Of a stretch of DNA of 64,000 nt, positions 35,633 through 44,471 are shown in pieces (within the stretch, counting starts at the first letter, position 1; every line of letters begins with the position of its first letter). This stretch comes from Candidatus Margulisiibacteriota bacterium (GTDB taxonomy: Bacteria > Margulisbacteria > WOR-1 > JAHJIW01): contig JAHJIW010000013.1 in NCBI GenBank assembly GCA_018823125.1, positions 18,040-82,039 of the forward strand, given 5' to 3'. Below the pieces are notes generated by a model. That model saw only the letters and a program-made list of their open reading frames with translations, was not told where the DNA came from and ran no database searches. The translations under genes were made by a program, and so were the position numbers.

Positions 35633-36979
35633 ATGGCCCTGTTAATGGGTAAAACTGGGAGAGCGCTTTTAAGATTGCCGGCTAGATATAAACGTCTAGA
35701 CCGGGCAATTGACCTATTTTCTAATGGTGCACATAAGCTTTTAGGTAAAAGATATATTCCTCGCTTAACCAGAGACATGTTTAATCTTCATCAAACCTTG
35801 CAAGCCAGAGGAATTCAACCTGGCACCGAAATTACCATTGCCCCAGACGGTTTTTTTGTTGGCGAAGAAAGACTGGGCTCAAATCCAATTGGCGATTGTT
35901 TTAAACTTCGGAACAAAGAGGAGGCGCGCCCAATCACCGTAAAGTTGGATTCACATATCCCGGAAACATTAATTGATTACGCCAGATTAATTAATAGGAC
36001 AAACCGCAATGGATTAGGTGTCGGAATCGGATTAATTGGGTTAGATAGTATCTTCCCCGGAATTTTGGAAAAAGCAAGATCAATTGATGATATCAACGCT
36101 TGGGTTTCAGGCATTGAAGCCCTGCATCATGACTACACACGCGTCCAAGAATTAAGCGAACCAGCAGCGTATATGGTTGGCGCACTTCCCTGGATAATTA
36201 GACGTTCTGATTCTATCGAAAACTTAAGGAAACTAGATCCACGGGTAAGAGCAATGTTAGCCGAAGGCAAACGCGCAACACCCCTTGGCAACAATGATTA
36301 TCACAACTATATTTTTCCAGCAATTTTAGGCCGAGCCCAAACTATTCAGGAAGCTGAGGCCTTACATATTCTATCAATCCACCACCTGAAAAAGTTTTAC
36401 AGTAGCTTTGCAAACGGACTGGAATCTGATTTTGCCAGGATGGGTTTAGCCCCCCTGATCAGATCGGGAAAATCGCCTCTAGAAATCTATGAATATTGCA
36501 TGGTAATTTTCGATGTCGTCACCGCTTTTGTAAATAAATTTGGTTACGATAACCTCGAAAGAATTATTATGAATATTTCGTTACCACGCCTTTTAGAAAA
36601 AGCCCCCTTTGCTTCAGAGTTTAGCCTATGGGGGGCAGCCGCCTTTAATCTCACCAGAGAATTTCAAGAAGACTTTGATAATGAACAAATTTACGCGAGG
36701 CGTTTACTCCCGCTATACCTTTGCCGGGCGGAAAGCGCTAACGAATTATTCGAATGGGATGCACAGGCTCGAATACTGATAGAAAATTATAAGTGGCTAA
36801 CCGGCGGATTAAATTCCAATCTACCACCCTATTTGGTAGCCATCCTGCCCAATATTGTCGCACTGGCCGAGTCCATAGCAGATTTTAGATCAATGGTGCC
36901 CGGAATTGTAAGAATTCAGGGACAGGGTGTTGAAATACTGGCAGGAGATCGCCCGGTTGATGATTCAAAATTGCACTAA
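35633..36979 (+). CDS. Hypothetical helical protein
   Basis: I do not recognise this 448-residue protein. It begins with a basic segment (MALLMGKTGRALLRLPARYK) and then reads as a mostly alpha-helical soluble protein with segments such as LINRTNRNGLGVGIGLIGLDS, PLGNNDYHNYIFPAILGRAQ and YDNLERIIMNISLPRLLEKAP. No catalytic motif stands out. GGGAGC precedes the ATG and TATATA boxes lie further upstream. It is a single gene just ahead of the 16S promoter. Composition is like the chromosomal neighbours, so it seems native. Confidence 0.6.
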   Translation: MALLMGKTGRALLRLPARYKRLDRAIDLFSNGAHKLLGKRYIPRLTRDMFNLHQTLQARGIQPGTEITIAPDGFFVGEERLGSNPIGDCFKLRNKEEARPITVKLDSHIPETLIDYARLINRTNRNGLGVGIGLIGLDSIFPGILEKARSIDDINAWVSGIEALHHDYTRVQELSEPAAYMVGALPWIIRRSDSIENLRKLDPRVRAMLAEGKRATPLGNNDYHNYIFPAILGRAQTIQEAEALHILSIHHLKKFYSSFANGLESDFARMGLAPLIRSGKSPLEIYEYCMVIFDVVTAFVNKFGYDNLERIIMNISLPRLLEKAPFASEFSLWGAAAFNLTREFQEDFDNEQIYARRLLPLYLCRAESANELFEWDAQARILIENYKWLTGGLNSNLPPYLVAILPNIVALAESIADFRSMVPGIVRIQGQGVEILAGDRPVDDSKLH

Positions 36980-36987
36980 ATTCCCTC

Positions 36988-37015
36988 TTGACAATAATCA
37001 TCACCCTGATATAAT
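36988..37015 (+). promoter_or_regulatory. 16S rRNA promoter
   Basis: Consensus TTGACA (36988-36993), 16-nt spacer and TATAAT (37010-37015). The leader of about 200 nt to the 16S 5' end includes one arm of the processing stem. Confidence 0.85.
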
Positions 37016-37138
37016 TACTTCGCTCTCAAATGAGAGGAGGGATTGAAAAAAACCAAAACGTTTCGCATCTCGCGGACTCTTTTGTTTTCCCCCCACCCCA
37101 TTTTTGAGCACTTCATCTAGAGACTAGATCGATCTTTG

Positions 37139-37150
37139 AAAACTGAGCAT
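37139..37150 (+). other. Pre-16S processing stem, 5' arm
   Basis: AAAACTGAGCAT here is perfectly complementary to ATGCTCAGTTTT at 39133-39144. The stem brackets the 16S gene alone, as expected for RNase III-type release of the 17S precursor. Confidence 0.75.
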
Positions 37151-37249
37151 TAAAGCAATTTATTTTTGAACCTAGTCAATTAATTTTTTTATTTATTTGT
37201 AATTAGAGCTAATCAAATTTTTACTGAGAGTTTGATTCTGGCTCAGGAC

Positions 37250-37284
<35 letters not shown>

Positions 37285-37287
37285 GCG

Positions 37288-37303
37288 CCCCGATTTATCG
37301 GGG
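37288..37303 (+). repeat. CCCCGA palindrome in 16S V1
   Basis: CCCCGATTTATCGGGG forms the tip of the V1 hairpin. Close relatives occur at 38788-38804 (16S intron), 55068-55085 (tRNA-Ala leader) and 61916-61932 (23S). Confidence 0.6.
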
Positions 37304-37550
37304 AGCGGCGGACGGGTGAGTAACACGTAAGCAACCTACCTCTAAGACGGGGACAACCTTGAGAAATCTGGGCTAATACCCGATGTGACTGCAGTTTAGC
37401 ATTTTACTGCAATTAAACGAAACGTAAGAATCGCTTAGAGAGGGGCTTGCGACCTATCAGCTTGTTGGCGGGGTAAAAGCCCACCAAGGCTACGACGGGT
37501 AGCTGGTCTGAGAGGATGACCAGTCACACTGGAACTGAGACACGGTCCAG

Positions 37551-37581
<31 letters not shown>

Positions 37582-37690
37582 CCGCAATGGGCGAAAGCCT
37601 GACGGAGCGACGCCGTGTGTGTGATGAAGTCCTTCGGGACGTAAAACACTGTCAGAGGGGACGATAATGACGGTACCCTCAGAGGAAGGC

Positions 37691-37729
<39 letters not shown>

Positions 37730-37959
37730 GGCCAAGCGTTGTCCGGAATTACTGGGCGTAAAGAGTATGTAGGCGGCTTTGTAAGTCCGATGTTAAATCT
37801 CCCGGCTCAACCGGGAACCTGCATTGGATACTGCTTAGCTAGAGAGTAGCAGAGGAAAGTGGAACTTCCGGTGTAGCGGTGAAATGCGTAGATATCGGAA
37901 GGAACACCAGTGGCGAAGGCGACTTTCTGGGCTATTTCTGACGCTGAGATACGAAAGCC

Positions 37960-37995
<36 letters not shown>

Positions 37996-38067
37996 GGCCC
38001 TAAACAATGGTCATTAGGTGTAGGAGGTATCGACCCCTTCTGTGCCAAAGCTAACGCGTTAAATGAC

Positions 38068-38105
<38 letters not shown>

Positions 38106-38106
38106 A

Positions 38107-38145
<39 letters not shown>

Positions 38146-38261
38146 CAATTCGATGCTACGCGAAGAACCTTACCTGGGCTTGACATCCTTCGAATCCCGA
38201 TGAAAGTTGGGAGTGCCGGTTTCCGGAACGAAGAGACAGGTGCTGCATGGCTGTCGTCAGT

Positions 38262-38297
<36 letters not shown>

Positions 38298-38584
38298 ACG
38301 CAACCCCTATTGTTAGTTGCTAGTCTCCGCCTTTGGCGGAGGAAGCACTCTAGCGAGACTGCCTCGGATAACGAGGAGGAAGGCGGGGACGACGTCAAGT
38401 CATCATGGCCCTTACGTCCAGGGCAACACACGTGCTACAATGGCGCGCACAAAGAGAAGCAAGACGGCAACGTGGAGCAAATCTCAAAAAACGCGCCTCA
38501 ATTCGGATTGAGGGCTGCAATTCGCCCTCATGAAGCTGGAATCGCTAGTAAATGCAGATAAGAGCGCTGCATTGAATACGTTCT

Positions 38585-38620
<36 letters not shown>

Positions 38621-38682
38621 CTAGAAACACCCAGAGCCCCGTTTTTACGAGGTGAAGGTGGTGCTAGTGACTGGGGTGAAGT

Positions 38683-38947
38683 CAAATATGGCTTCCTATG
38701 GGAGTAATCCCATAGTAAAATCTAACTATATCGGTGAACTCCTAACCATGTACAATGGAAGGACAATACCGAGGGAAGTTAGGATAGCCCCGATTTTATC
38801 GGGGCAAAAAACTTGTTAAACCGTACGTTGATCAAGTTCAATGTATGACATACAAGCTTCCTTAACCCCGTAGAGACTACACGTAAGCTCCCGGGAAACT
38901 GGGATGAAGATATAGTCCAATCCCCGCAGTAATGTGGGACAAGATTG
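38683..38947 (+). other. ORF-less group I intron in 16S rRNA (position about 1495)
   Basis: It interrupts the otherwise universal GAAGTCGTAACAAGG. Splicing GAAGT to CGTAACAAGG obeys group I rules: U ends the 5' exon and G (38947) ends the intron. An internal guide GCUUC (within ATGGCTTCC, about 38690-38695) pairs with GAAGU, giving the G-U pair at the splice site. The core shows the R-like GAGACTACACG and S-like AAGATATAGTCC elements that make P7. At 265 nt it has no endonuclease gene. The site lies next to decoding bases A1492/A1493. The terminal loop of one helix is the palindrome CCCCGATTTTATCGGGG (38788-38804). Confidence 0.88.
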
Positions 38948-39132
38948 CGTAACAAGGTAGCCGTACCGGAAGGTGTGGCTGGATCACCTCCTTTCTAAGG
39001 AGTTAACATCTCGATATTTTTTACGCTTTGCGTAAAATTATTGACACACTCCTAAGGTCGTTACAAATAAATTTGCCGCATGTTAGTGGTGTTTAAGCAA
39101 GACTAATTGACTCTTGTTGAAATCACTGACTG

Positions 39133-39144
39133 ATGCTCAGTTTT
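39133..39144 (+). other. Pre-16S processing stem, 3' arm
   Basis: ATGCTCAGTTTT, complementary to 37139-37150. The rest of 38998-39180 has no gene; it holds a second GC hairpin GCCCCGGTGAAATGGGGC near 39156-39173. Confidence 0.75.
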
Positions 39145-39184
39145 GAAAGACAAAATGCCCCGGTGAAATGGGGCGATAAAATAA

Positions 39185-39212
39185 AACCAACCGGCCCCGG
39201 TTGGTTTTTTTA
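39185..39212 (+). terminator. Terminator of the 16S unit
   Basis: Arms AACCAACCGG and CCGGTTGGTT with a 2-nt gap, then a T-run. It confirms that 16S is transcribed without a linked 23S. Confidence 0.88.
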
Positions 39213-39301
39213 TTGGCAAAAACTATTTTTTAACCGAAAAATTACTTAAAAATCGCTAATGAACATGCTAAACTGCTAACGTTGTTTATTAATTTTATAA
39301 A

Positions 39302-39416
39302 TCCAGGGAGGTGAAAAAAAGCAAATAGCAACTAAGCAAATAGTAACTAAGTGAAAAACACTAAGTCACTTAATTACTTAGTCGCTTAGTCTCTCAATAC
39401 AAAGGGGGAAAATAAA
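39302..39416 (+). promoter_or_regulatory. Structured leader of the opine-dehydrogenase operon
   Basis: Seen in sequence: an orphan Shine-Dalgarno-like AGGGAGGTGA with no gene behind it. Next is a tandem 15-bp direct repeat GCAAATAGYAACTAA (39321-39335 and 39336-39350), then a nested hairpin. The inner arms are ACTAAGT (39360-39366)/ACTTAGT (39376-39382) and the outer arms ACTAAG (39346-39351)/CTTAGT (39385-39390). The gene's own site AAGGGGGA follows. This may be an RNA regulatory element; it matches no riboswitch class I know. Confidence 0.45.
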
Positions 39417-40616
39417 ATGGCAAAAGTAACAATTTTAGGTGCAGGCAACGCAGGACAAACCGCCGCTTATCACTTTTCTTCAAAAGGACACGAAGTATGC
39501 CTCTATGAACATCCTAATTTCGCTAAAGCACTGGACGCAATCGAAGCCAACGGCAACATGATTGAAGCACTGGGAGAATTCAAAAAAGGCGACATCGTCA
39601 TAAAAGGATTGATCCCGGGTAAAGCTAAAATTGCCAAAATTTCAAAAGACATCAAAGAAGCAATGGATTTTGCCGATACCATCATCATGCCGGTTCCCGC
39701 CTTTGCTCAAGCTAATATTTTCCAACAGGTAATGCCGTATCTGCGCGATGGTCATATGTTAATTACTCTTCCCGGAAACGAATCTTCTTTTATTTTTGCC
39801 AAAATGATGCGCGAAGCAGGGATCCAAAAGAACGTACTTTTCTGTGAAGGAGCTTCCATTCCTTATGCCTGCCGTATCGTAGGCCCGGCCAAGGTATTTA
39901 TTGGCGGATTAAAAGAAGCTTTTGAATTTGGCTGTTTCCCAGCAAACCGCACCGAAGAAGCGGTAAAGCGCGCCAAAGAAGTACTTCCGCTTAACCTGGA
40001 TGTTAAGTCAAATGTAATTGAAGTTCATTTTTATAACTTCAACATGATTGTGCATCCATCCACCGCCTGTTTAAACATGGGCGCTTTTGAAAGCCGCAAC
40101 GGTGAATTTTATTTCTACAAAGAAGGCATGTCTCCATCTACCAGTAAAGTCCAGCAAAAAATGGATAACGAAAGAATTGCCATTGGAGAAAAGCTGGGCT
40201 TTAAAAATATCATGACCTTTGTTGAAGCCATTAACCTCTGGTATGGGCTAAAGGTAAAATCAATTCGTGAATTTGCCGAAACCACTCCTATTCACAATGC
40301 ATTCGGACACGATGCTCCGAAGAGTCCTAAAGAAAGATATATCAGTGAGGACACACCTTACGTTTTAGTCCCAATGCATGAATATGGCAAGCTGGTTGGT
40401 TTGTCCCACCCCGCCATCGAAAGCATAATCAATATTTCCGATATTTATAATGATGTTGATTATTTCACCGAAGGCCGCACCTTTGAAAAAATGGGAATCG
40501 CAAGTCTAAGCGCTAAAGAAATATTAGCTTATGCTGATACGGGCATATTAAAGGCCAAAAAGAAAACCAAACTGGTTAAAAAAGACGCAAAAGCACGCCC
40601 GCAGCTTAATGCATAG
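39417..40616 (+). CDS. Opine-type (octopine/nopaline) dehydrogenase family protein
   Basis: A 399-residue NAD(P)-dependent dehydrogenase. The Rossmann start VTILGAGNAGQTAAYHFSSKGHEV is textbook. The C-terminal domain matches the octopine/nopaline dehydrogenase family, with the HPSTACLNMGAFE segment holding the conserved active-site His. Such enzymes reductively condense a 2-oxo acid with an amino acid. A Lys-rich tail ends the protein. It is first in an operon with an LDH-like enzyme and two MFS exporters. The product could be an opine-like metabolite or metallophore (inference); no nicotianamine-synthase-like gene is present. Confidence 0.82.
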   Translation: MAKVTILGAGNAGQTAAYHFSSKGHEVCLYEHPNFAKALDAIEANGNMIEALGEFKKGDIVIKGLIPGKAKIAKISKDIKEAMDFADTIIMPVPAFAQANIFQQVMPYLRDGHMLITLPGNESSFIFAKMMREAGIQKNVLFCEGASIPYACRIVGPAKVFIGGLKEAFEFGCFPANRTEEAVKRAKEVLPLNLDVKSNVIEVHFYNFNMIVHPSTACLNMGAFESRNGEFYFYKEGMSPSTSKVQQKMDNERIAIGEKLGFKNIMTFVEAINLWYGLKVKSIREFAETTPIHNAFGHDAPKSPKERYISEDTPYVLVPMHEYGKLVGLSHPAIESIINISDIYNDVDYFTEGRTFEKMGIASLSAKEILAYADTGILKAKKKTKLVKKDAKARPQLNA

Positions 40617-40627
40617 GAGGAAATAAA

Positions 40628-41548
40628 ATGGATAAAGGAGCAAAAATTTCTCTGGTTGGGACCGGAAGAGTCGGATCGGCGGTGGCCTTTAGCACCTTAA
40701 TCAAAGGGTTAGCTAAAGAAATGGTATTGGTGGATTATAACCCCAAAGCCGCAGAGGGCGACGCTTTAGATCTTTTACACGCCAGCTGTTTTGCCCAACC
40801 GGTAGATGTGCGCGGCGGGGATTATCCCGATACCAAAGATTCAGATATCGTAATCATCAGTGCCTCCATCCCGATGAAAGATATTAAATCCCGCCTGGAT
40901 CTTTGCCAGGGTAACGTTGAACTCTTTAAACAAATTATTCCAAAAATAGCCCAGGCCAGTCCCAATGCAATTATCATCCTCATCACTAATCCACTGGATA
41001 TTATGACCTACGCAGCTCTTAAAATATCCGGATTTCCAAAAGAGCGGGTAATCGGCACCGGAACCTTAATCGACAGCGGTCGTTTTCGTTCCTTAGTGGC
41101 CAATGCAGCCCACATCAACCCCGAAGAAATCCATGCCTACATCATCGGCGAACACGGTGACAGTCAATTTCCGGTTTTAAGCAGAGCAAATGTAGGAGGA
41201 AGAAAATTCAGGGAACGCGCCAAACCTAAAATTGAAGAATTTTTTGAACAAACCAAAAAGGGCGGCTATTTAGTAATGGAAAAGAAAGGTTTTACTAATT
41301 ATGCCATTGCGTTATCCACCACTACACTCGTGGAATGCATTGTAAAAGACTTAAAGAAAATTTACCCGGTCAGCACCCTGGTTAATGATTATTACGGAGT
41401 TAGTGATTTATGCATTTCGGTTCCAACTATTATCGGAAGCGGCGGAGCCGAAAGAGTGATTGACCTTGAATTAGACGAAAATGAAATAAAGAAATTCCAG
41501 GATTCCGCTAAAATCCTAAAGGATATCACCACTTCATTAAAGTTCTAA
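40628..41548 (+). CDS. Lactate/malate dehydrogenase family protein with atypical specificity loop
   Basis: A 306-residue NAD-dependent 2-hydroxyacid dehydrogenase. It has KISLVGTGRVGSAVA (nucleotide fold), ITNPLDIMTYAALK, ERVIGTGTLIDSGRFR (Asp168/Arg171 by LDH numbering) and the catalytic IGEHGDSQFP (His195). In the mobile loop SASIPMKDIKSRLDL, Arg109 is kept, but the specificity position 102 is Met, not Gln (lactate) or Arg (malate), and the usual Pro-Gly is absent. It should therefore prefer another 2-oxo acid, perhaps a bulky hydrophobic one. AGGAGG precedes the ATG, 12 nt after the opine dehydrogenase gene. Confidence 0.85.
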   Translation: MDKGAKISLVGTGRVGSAVAFSTLIKGLAKEMVLVDYNPKAAEGDALDLLHASCFAQPVDVRGGDYPDTKDSDIVIISASIPMKDIKSRLDLCQGNVELFKQIIPKIAQASPNAIIILITNPLDIMTYAALKISGFPKERVIGTGTLIDSGRFRSLVANAAHINPEEIHAYIIGEHGDSQFPVLSRANVGGRKFRERAKPKIEEFFEQTKKGGYLVMEKKGFTNYAIALSTTTLVECIVKDLKKIYPVSTLVNDYYGVSDLCISVPTIIGSGGAERVIDLELDENEIKKFQDSAKILKDITTSLKF

Positions 41549-41567
41549 ATCATTAAAGGGGGCCATA

Positions 41568-42989
41568 ATGGAAGAGTATATTGTAGGCGATAAGCGGAAA
41601 CAATTTTGGATTATGGCCATTATCTCGGCCATTTCTCTGCTGATTACACTGGATTACAGCAGTTTAAACATCTCTCTTCCATCGATCGCTTCCTACTTTG
41701 GGGTAAAGGTCAGTGCCGTAGCCTGGCTGCCTACCCTATATCTTTTAATCATTACCAGCTCCTTACTTGGTTTTGGAAAACTGGGTGATATTAGTGGATA
41801 CAAAAGGGTGTTTATTATCGGCGTCGGTATTTTTGCGGTGGCCGCTTTTGCCTGCGCGATTGCACCTAATTTCATGGTACTAGTAATCGCCCGTATTGTT
41901 TTATCGTTTGGACAGTCTATGTACAGTCCTATCAGCATTGCCATCCTTACTACCTTTTTACCATCTAATATGAAAGGACGAGCACTGGGGTTGTATGCTA
42001 CTTTTCAGGGGTTGGGCCTGGCGGCCGGCCCACTAATGGGCGGATACATGAACACCAATTTTAACTGGCGCGGAAATTTTCTCATCACCCTGCCCCTCTC
42101 ATTAATTATATTAGTCGTCGCGATTAAAATGCTGCCTTCAAAACAAGCTGCGGTTACTGATACCCGATTTGATTTTATCGGAGCAATCCTTCTATTTTTA
42201 GGTATGATCGGACTGCTTTACGCGATTAATCAAGGAACCCAGCTGGGCTGGGGAAATCCAATAATTATTGCCAGCATTCTCGTCGCTTTAGTTGGGTTTA
42301 TTTTATTTGTTATTCAGGAAAAAAGAATCCCCTATCCCTTACTTGATTTTAATCTCTTTAAAAACTTAAATTTCACCTTTGCAGTCAGCGCTTCTTTCTT
42401 TGGTCTGGCCCTATACATTGGCATAGTATTTCTGTATCCATTCTATCTGCAAATGATGCGCCACCTCAACGTTGCCCAAACTGGAATAATACTAATGGTA
42501 CCGTCGATTATGATGATGGTTTTGGCTCCGATTGCCGGGTCACTTTCTGACAAAATTGGCTGCCGCCGACTTTGTATGTTGGGCATGGTTTTAGCCACCG
42601 GCGCATTTGTCATGATTGCATTTCAAACCCAAACTTCCAGTATTTGGTTTATCTTTGCATCTATGTTTTGTTTAGGTACCGGCATGGGATTTTTTGTGGC
42701 GCCTAATAACAAACTGGTAATGCAAAATGCTCCCTCCGATAAACAAGGCGTGGCTTCCGGAGTCTATAAAATCTGCTTAAACGCCGGTTCTTCAATCGGC
42801 ATCGCTTTATTTATGCTGGTCTTAGCACAGGTAGTACTGTTTGACGTCGCAAAAATGAATATCATGCTTACTCAGGTTAGGCAATATCCTAACCTGATGA
42901 TGGCTGGTTTTCGGGGAGCATTTGTATTGGGCATTGTGCTTGGGCTCCTAACTCTGCTGTTTTCATTTTTAGCTAAGGATAATAAATAG
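41568..42989 (+). CDS. MFS transporter, DHA2-like 14-helix type (1)
   Basis: A 473-residue major facilitator with about 14 predicted transmembrane helices. The start FWIMAIISAISLLITLDYSSLNISLPSIA resembles the DHA2 (EmrB/QacA) family LDxxIVNIALP motif, except Tyr-Ser-Ser replaces the usual Thr-Ile-Val. The motif A-like GFGKLGDISGYKRVF and the antiporter-type ARIVLSFGQSMYSPI follow. DHA2 members are proton-driven exporters. It lies 20 nt after the LDH-like gene and shares 1 nt with the next MFS gene. Confidence 0.87.
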   Translation: MEEYIVGDKRKQFWIMAIISAISLLITLDYSSLNISLPSIASYFGVKVSAVAWLPTLYLLIITSSLLGFGKLGDISGYKRVFIIGVGIFAVAAFACAIAPNFMVLVIARIVLSFGQSMYSPISIAILTTFLPSNMKGRALGLYATFQGLGLAAGPLMGGYMNTNFNWRGNFLITLPLSLIILVVAIKMLPSKQAAVTDTRFDFIGAILLFLGMIGLLYAINQGTQLGWGNPIIIASILVALVGFILFVIQEKRIPYPLLDFNLFKNLNFTFAVSASFFGLALYIGIVFLYPFYLQMMRHLNVAQTGIILMVPSIMMMVLAPIAGSLSDKIGCRRLCMLGMVLATGAFVMIAFQTQTSSIWFIFASMFCLGTGMGFFVAPNNKLVMQNAPSDKQGVASGVYKICLNAGSSIGIALFMLVLAQVVLFDVAKMNIMLTQVRQYPNLMMAGFRGAFVLGIVLGLLTLLFSFLAKDNK

Positions 42990-44431
42990 TGGCCTTAAGC
43001 CTAGTCAGCGATAAAAGCAGGCAACGCTGGATCATAATGAGTGTAGCGTTTGCTACCTTTATGTCTATTTTAGATGCCAACATTGTAAATATTTCACTGC
43101 CAACCATTGCGCGCTACTTTAGTATCACCACTGGTCAGGTGGTATGGGTTACGATTTCTTATCTTCTGATCCAAACCAGCACCTTACTATTCTTCGGAAA
43201 AATAGCGGATCGCATGGGGGTCAATAAAATCTTTATTTCAGGATACCTCACCTTTGTGGTTGGATCTTTGATGTGCGGAATCTCAACCACAGGCGGCGCT
43301 TTAATTTTTTCGCGCTGTATTCAAGCCCTCGGTGGAGCAATGCTATACACTACTACCTTTGCAATTATCCCTAAATTCATTCCTGCCCAAAATCGAGGAT
43401 GGGCCTTCGGACTGCTCTCTACAGCGGCAGCCTTGGGAATAACGGTGGGAGCTCCGCTGGGTGGTTTTATCACCGGATTCTTTTCGTGGCACTGGATATT
43501 TTTGATCAATATTCCGATTGGACTGACTGCAGTATTAGTGGCTTTAAAAGTATTACCCAAGGAAGAAGTAAAACCCAAAGAAAAGGAAAAATTTGATTTT
43601 CCGGGAGCGATCTTAAGTTTTATGGGTCCCCTCTTTCTGATTTATGCCCTCAACATGGGACATAAATATGGCTGGGGCTCCCCGACCATTCTGACGTGCT
43701 TCGCCGCCTCCGCCCTGTCATTTGTGGCTTTGATTATCCGCGAAAAATTTGCTCGCTTTCCATTACTAGACCTTAATCTTTATAAGAAGCTTGATTTCAC
43801 TTTGGTAAACCTTTCGAGTTTCATGGCTTTTGCTTTTTTGGCCGGCAGCAATTTCCTGGTTCCTTTTTACCTGCAACTAGAAAGAGGTTTAGCCGTAGAA
43901 TATGCCGGGATGGTCATTCTGGTTTATTCTATTGTATATATGTTTGTGGGGCCCTTTGCCGGACGGCTTTCGGACAAAGTGCGGCCGCGCCTCTTATGCT
44001 CGATCGCCATGTTTTCGGCGACACTGGCATCCTTAACTTTTGCTTTTATAATGGGACTTCCCGGACTGATTCCAGTTATCTTATTTTTAGTCTGGCTCGC
44101 GATCTCAAACGGATTTTTTATTTCCCCCAACAACAGTGAGGTTATGAGCTTAGTCCCCGCTGACAAACAAGGCATTGCTTCCGGTGCTTTTAAAACCGTT
44201 TCAAATCTGGGGATGGTAATCGGGGTCACTTTGTTTGAAGTCATTTTTGCGGCTTCAATCCCTAAAGGTATCACTCCAGCAACCTTTACCCCAGATCAAC
44301 TGCTAGCTGGATTTAAAAACACCTATGTCTTTGGCAGTTTCATTTTGCTTTTGGCGTTTCTCTTTTCAATCATGGCCAGAGGGAAAAAAGTTAGCCCCAA
44401 AGCACAAACCGAATTACTGGGCGAAGTCTAA
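42989..44431 (+). CDS. MFS transporter, DHA2-like 14-helix type (2)
   Basis: A 480-residue paralogue of the preceding transporter. It has about 14 helices, FMSILDANIVNISLPTIARYF (motif D1-like LDxNIVNISLP), FFGKIADRMGVNKIF (motif A) and RCIQALGGAMLYTT. It starts at a GTG that overlaps the previous TAG (TAGTG), so the two are translationally coupled. Two coupled, clearly different 14-TM proteins suggest either a heteromeric exporter or one importer and one exporter for the product of the two dehydrogenases. Confidence 0.87.
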   Translation: MALSLVSDKSRQRWIIMSVAFATFMSILDANIVNISLPTIARYFSITTGQVVWVTISYLLIQTSTLLFFGKIADRMGVNKIFISGYLTFVVGSLMCGISTTGGALIFSRCIQALGGAMLYTTTFAIIPKFIPAQNRGWAFGLLSTAAALGITVGAPLGGFITGFFSWHWIFLINIPIGLTAVLVALKVLPKEEVKPKEKEKFDFPGAILSFMGPLFLIYALNMGHKYGWGSPTILTCFAASALSFVALIIREKFARFPLLDLNLYKKLDFTLVNLSSFMAFAFLAGSNFLVPFYLQLERGLAVEYAGMVILVYSIVYMFVGPFAGRLSDKVRPRLLCSIAMFSATLASLTFAFIMGLPGLIPVILFLVWLAISNGFFISPNNSEVMSLVPADKQGIASGAFKTVSNLGMVIGVTLFEVIFAASIPKGITPATFTPDQLLAGFKNTYVFGSFILLLAFLFSIMARGKKVSPKAQTELLGEV

Positions 44432-44433
44432 AG

Positions 44434-44462
44434 TTGCACCCGCATATGCGATTTGATAAAAT
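44434..44462 (+). promoter_or_regulatory. tRNA-Ile promoter
   Basis: TTGCAC (44434-44439), 17-nt spacer and TAAAAT (44457-44462) with an extended TG, 30 nt upstream of tRNA-Ile. Confidence 0.7.
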
Positions 44463-44471
44463 GTAGCCTCT

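Noticed and set aside
38683..38947. Intervening sequence (RNase III-excised) as an alternative to an intron
   Set aside because: The ends do not form one simple stem, whereas splice-site U/G, guide pairing and P7 elements fit group I; the rRNA site also needs religation.
39417..44431. Staphylopine/pseudopaline-type metallophore operon
   Set aside because: The dehydrogenase belongs to the octopine/nopaline group and no nicotianamine-synthase-like gene is present; kept only as a loose analogy.
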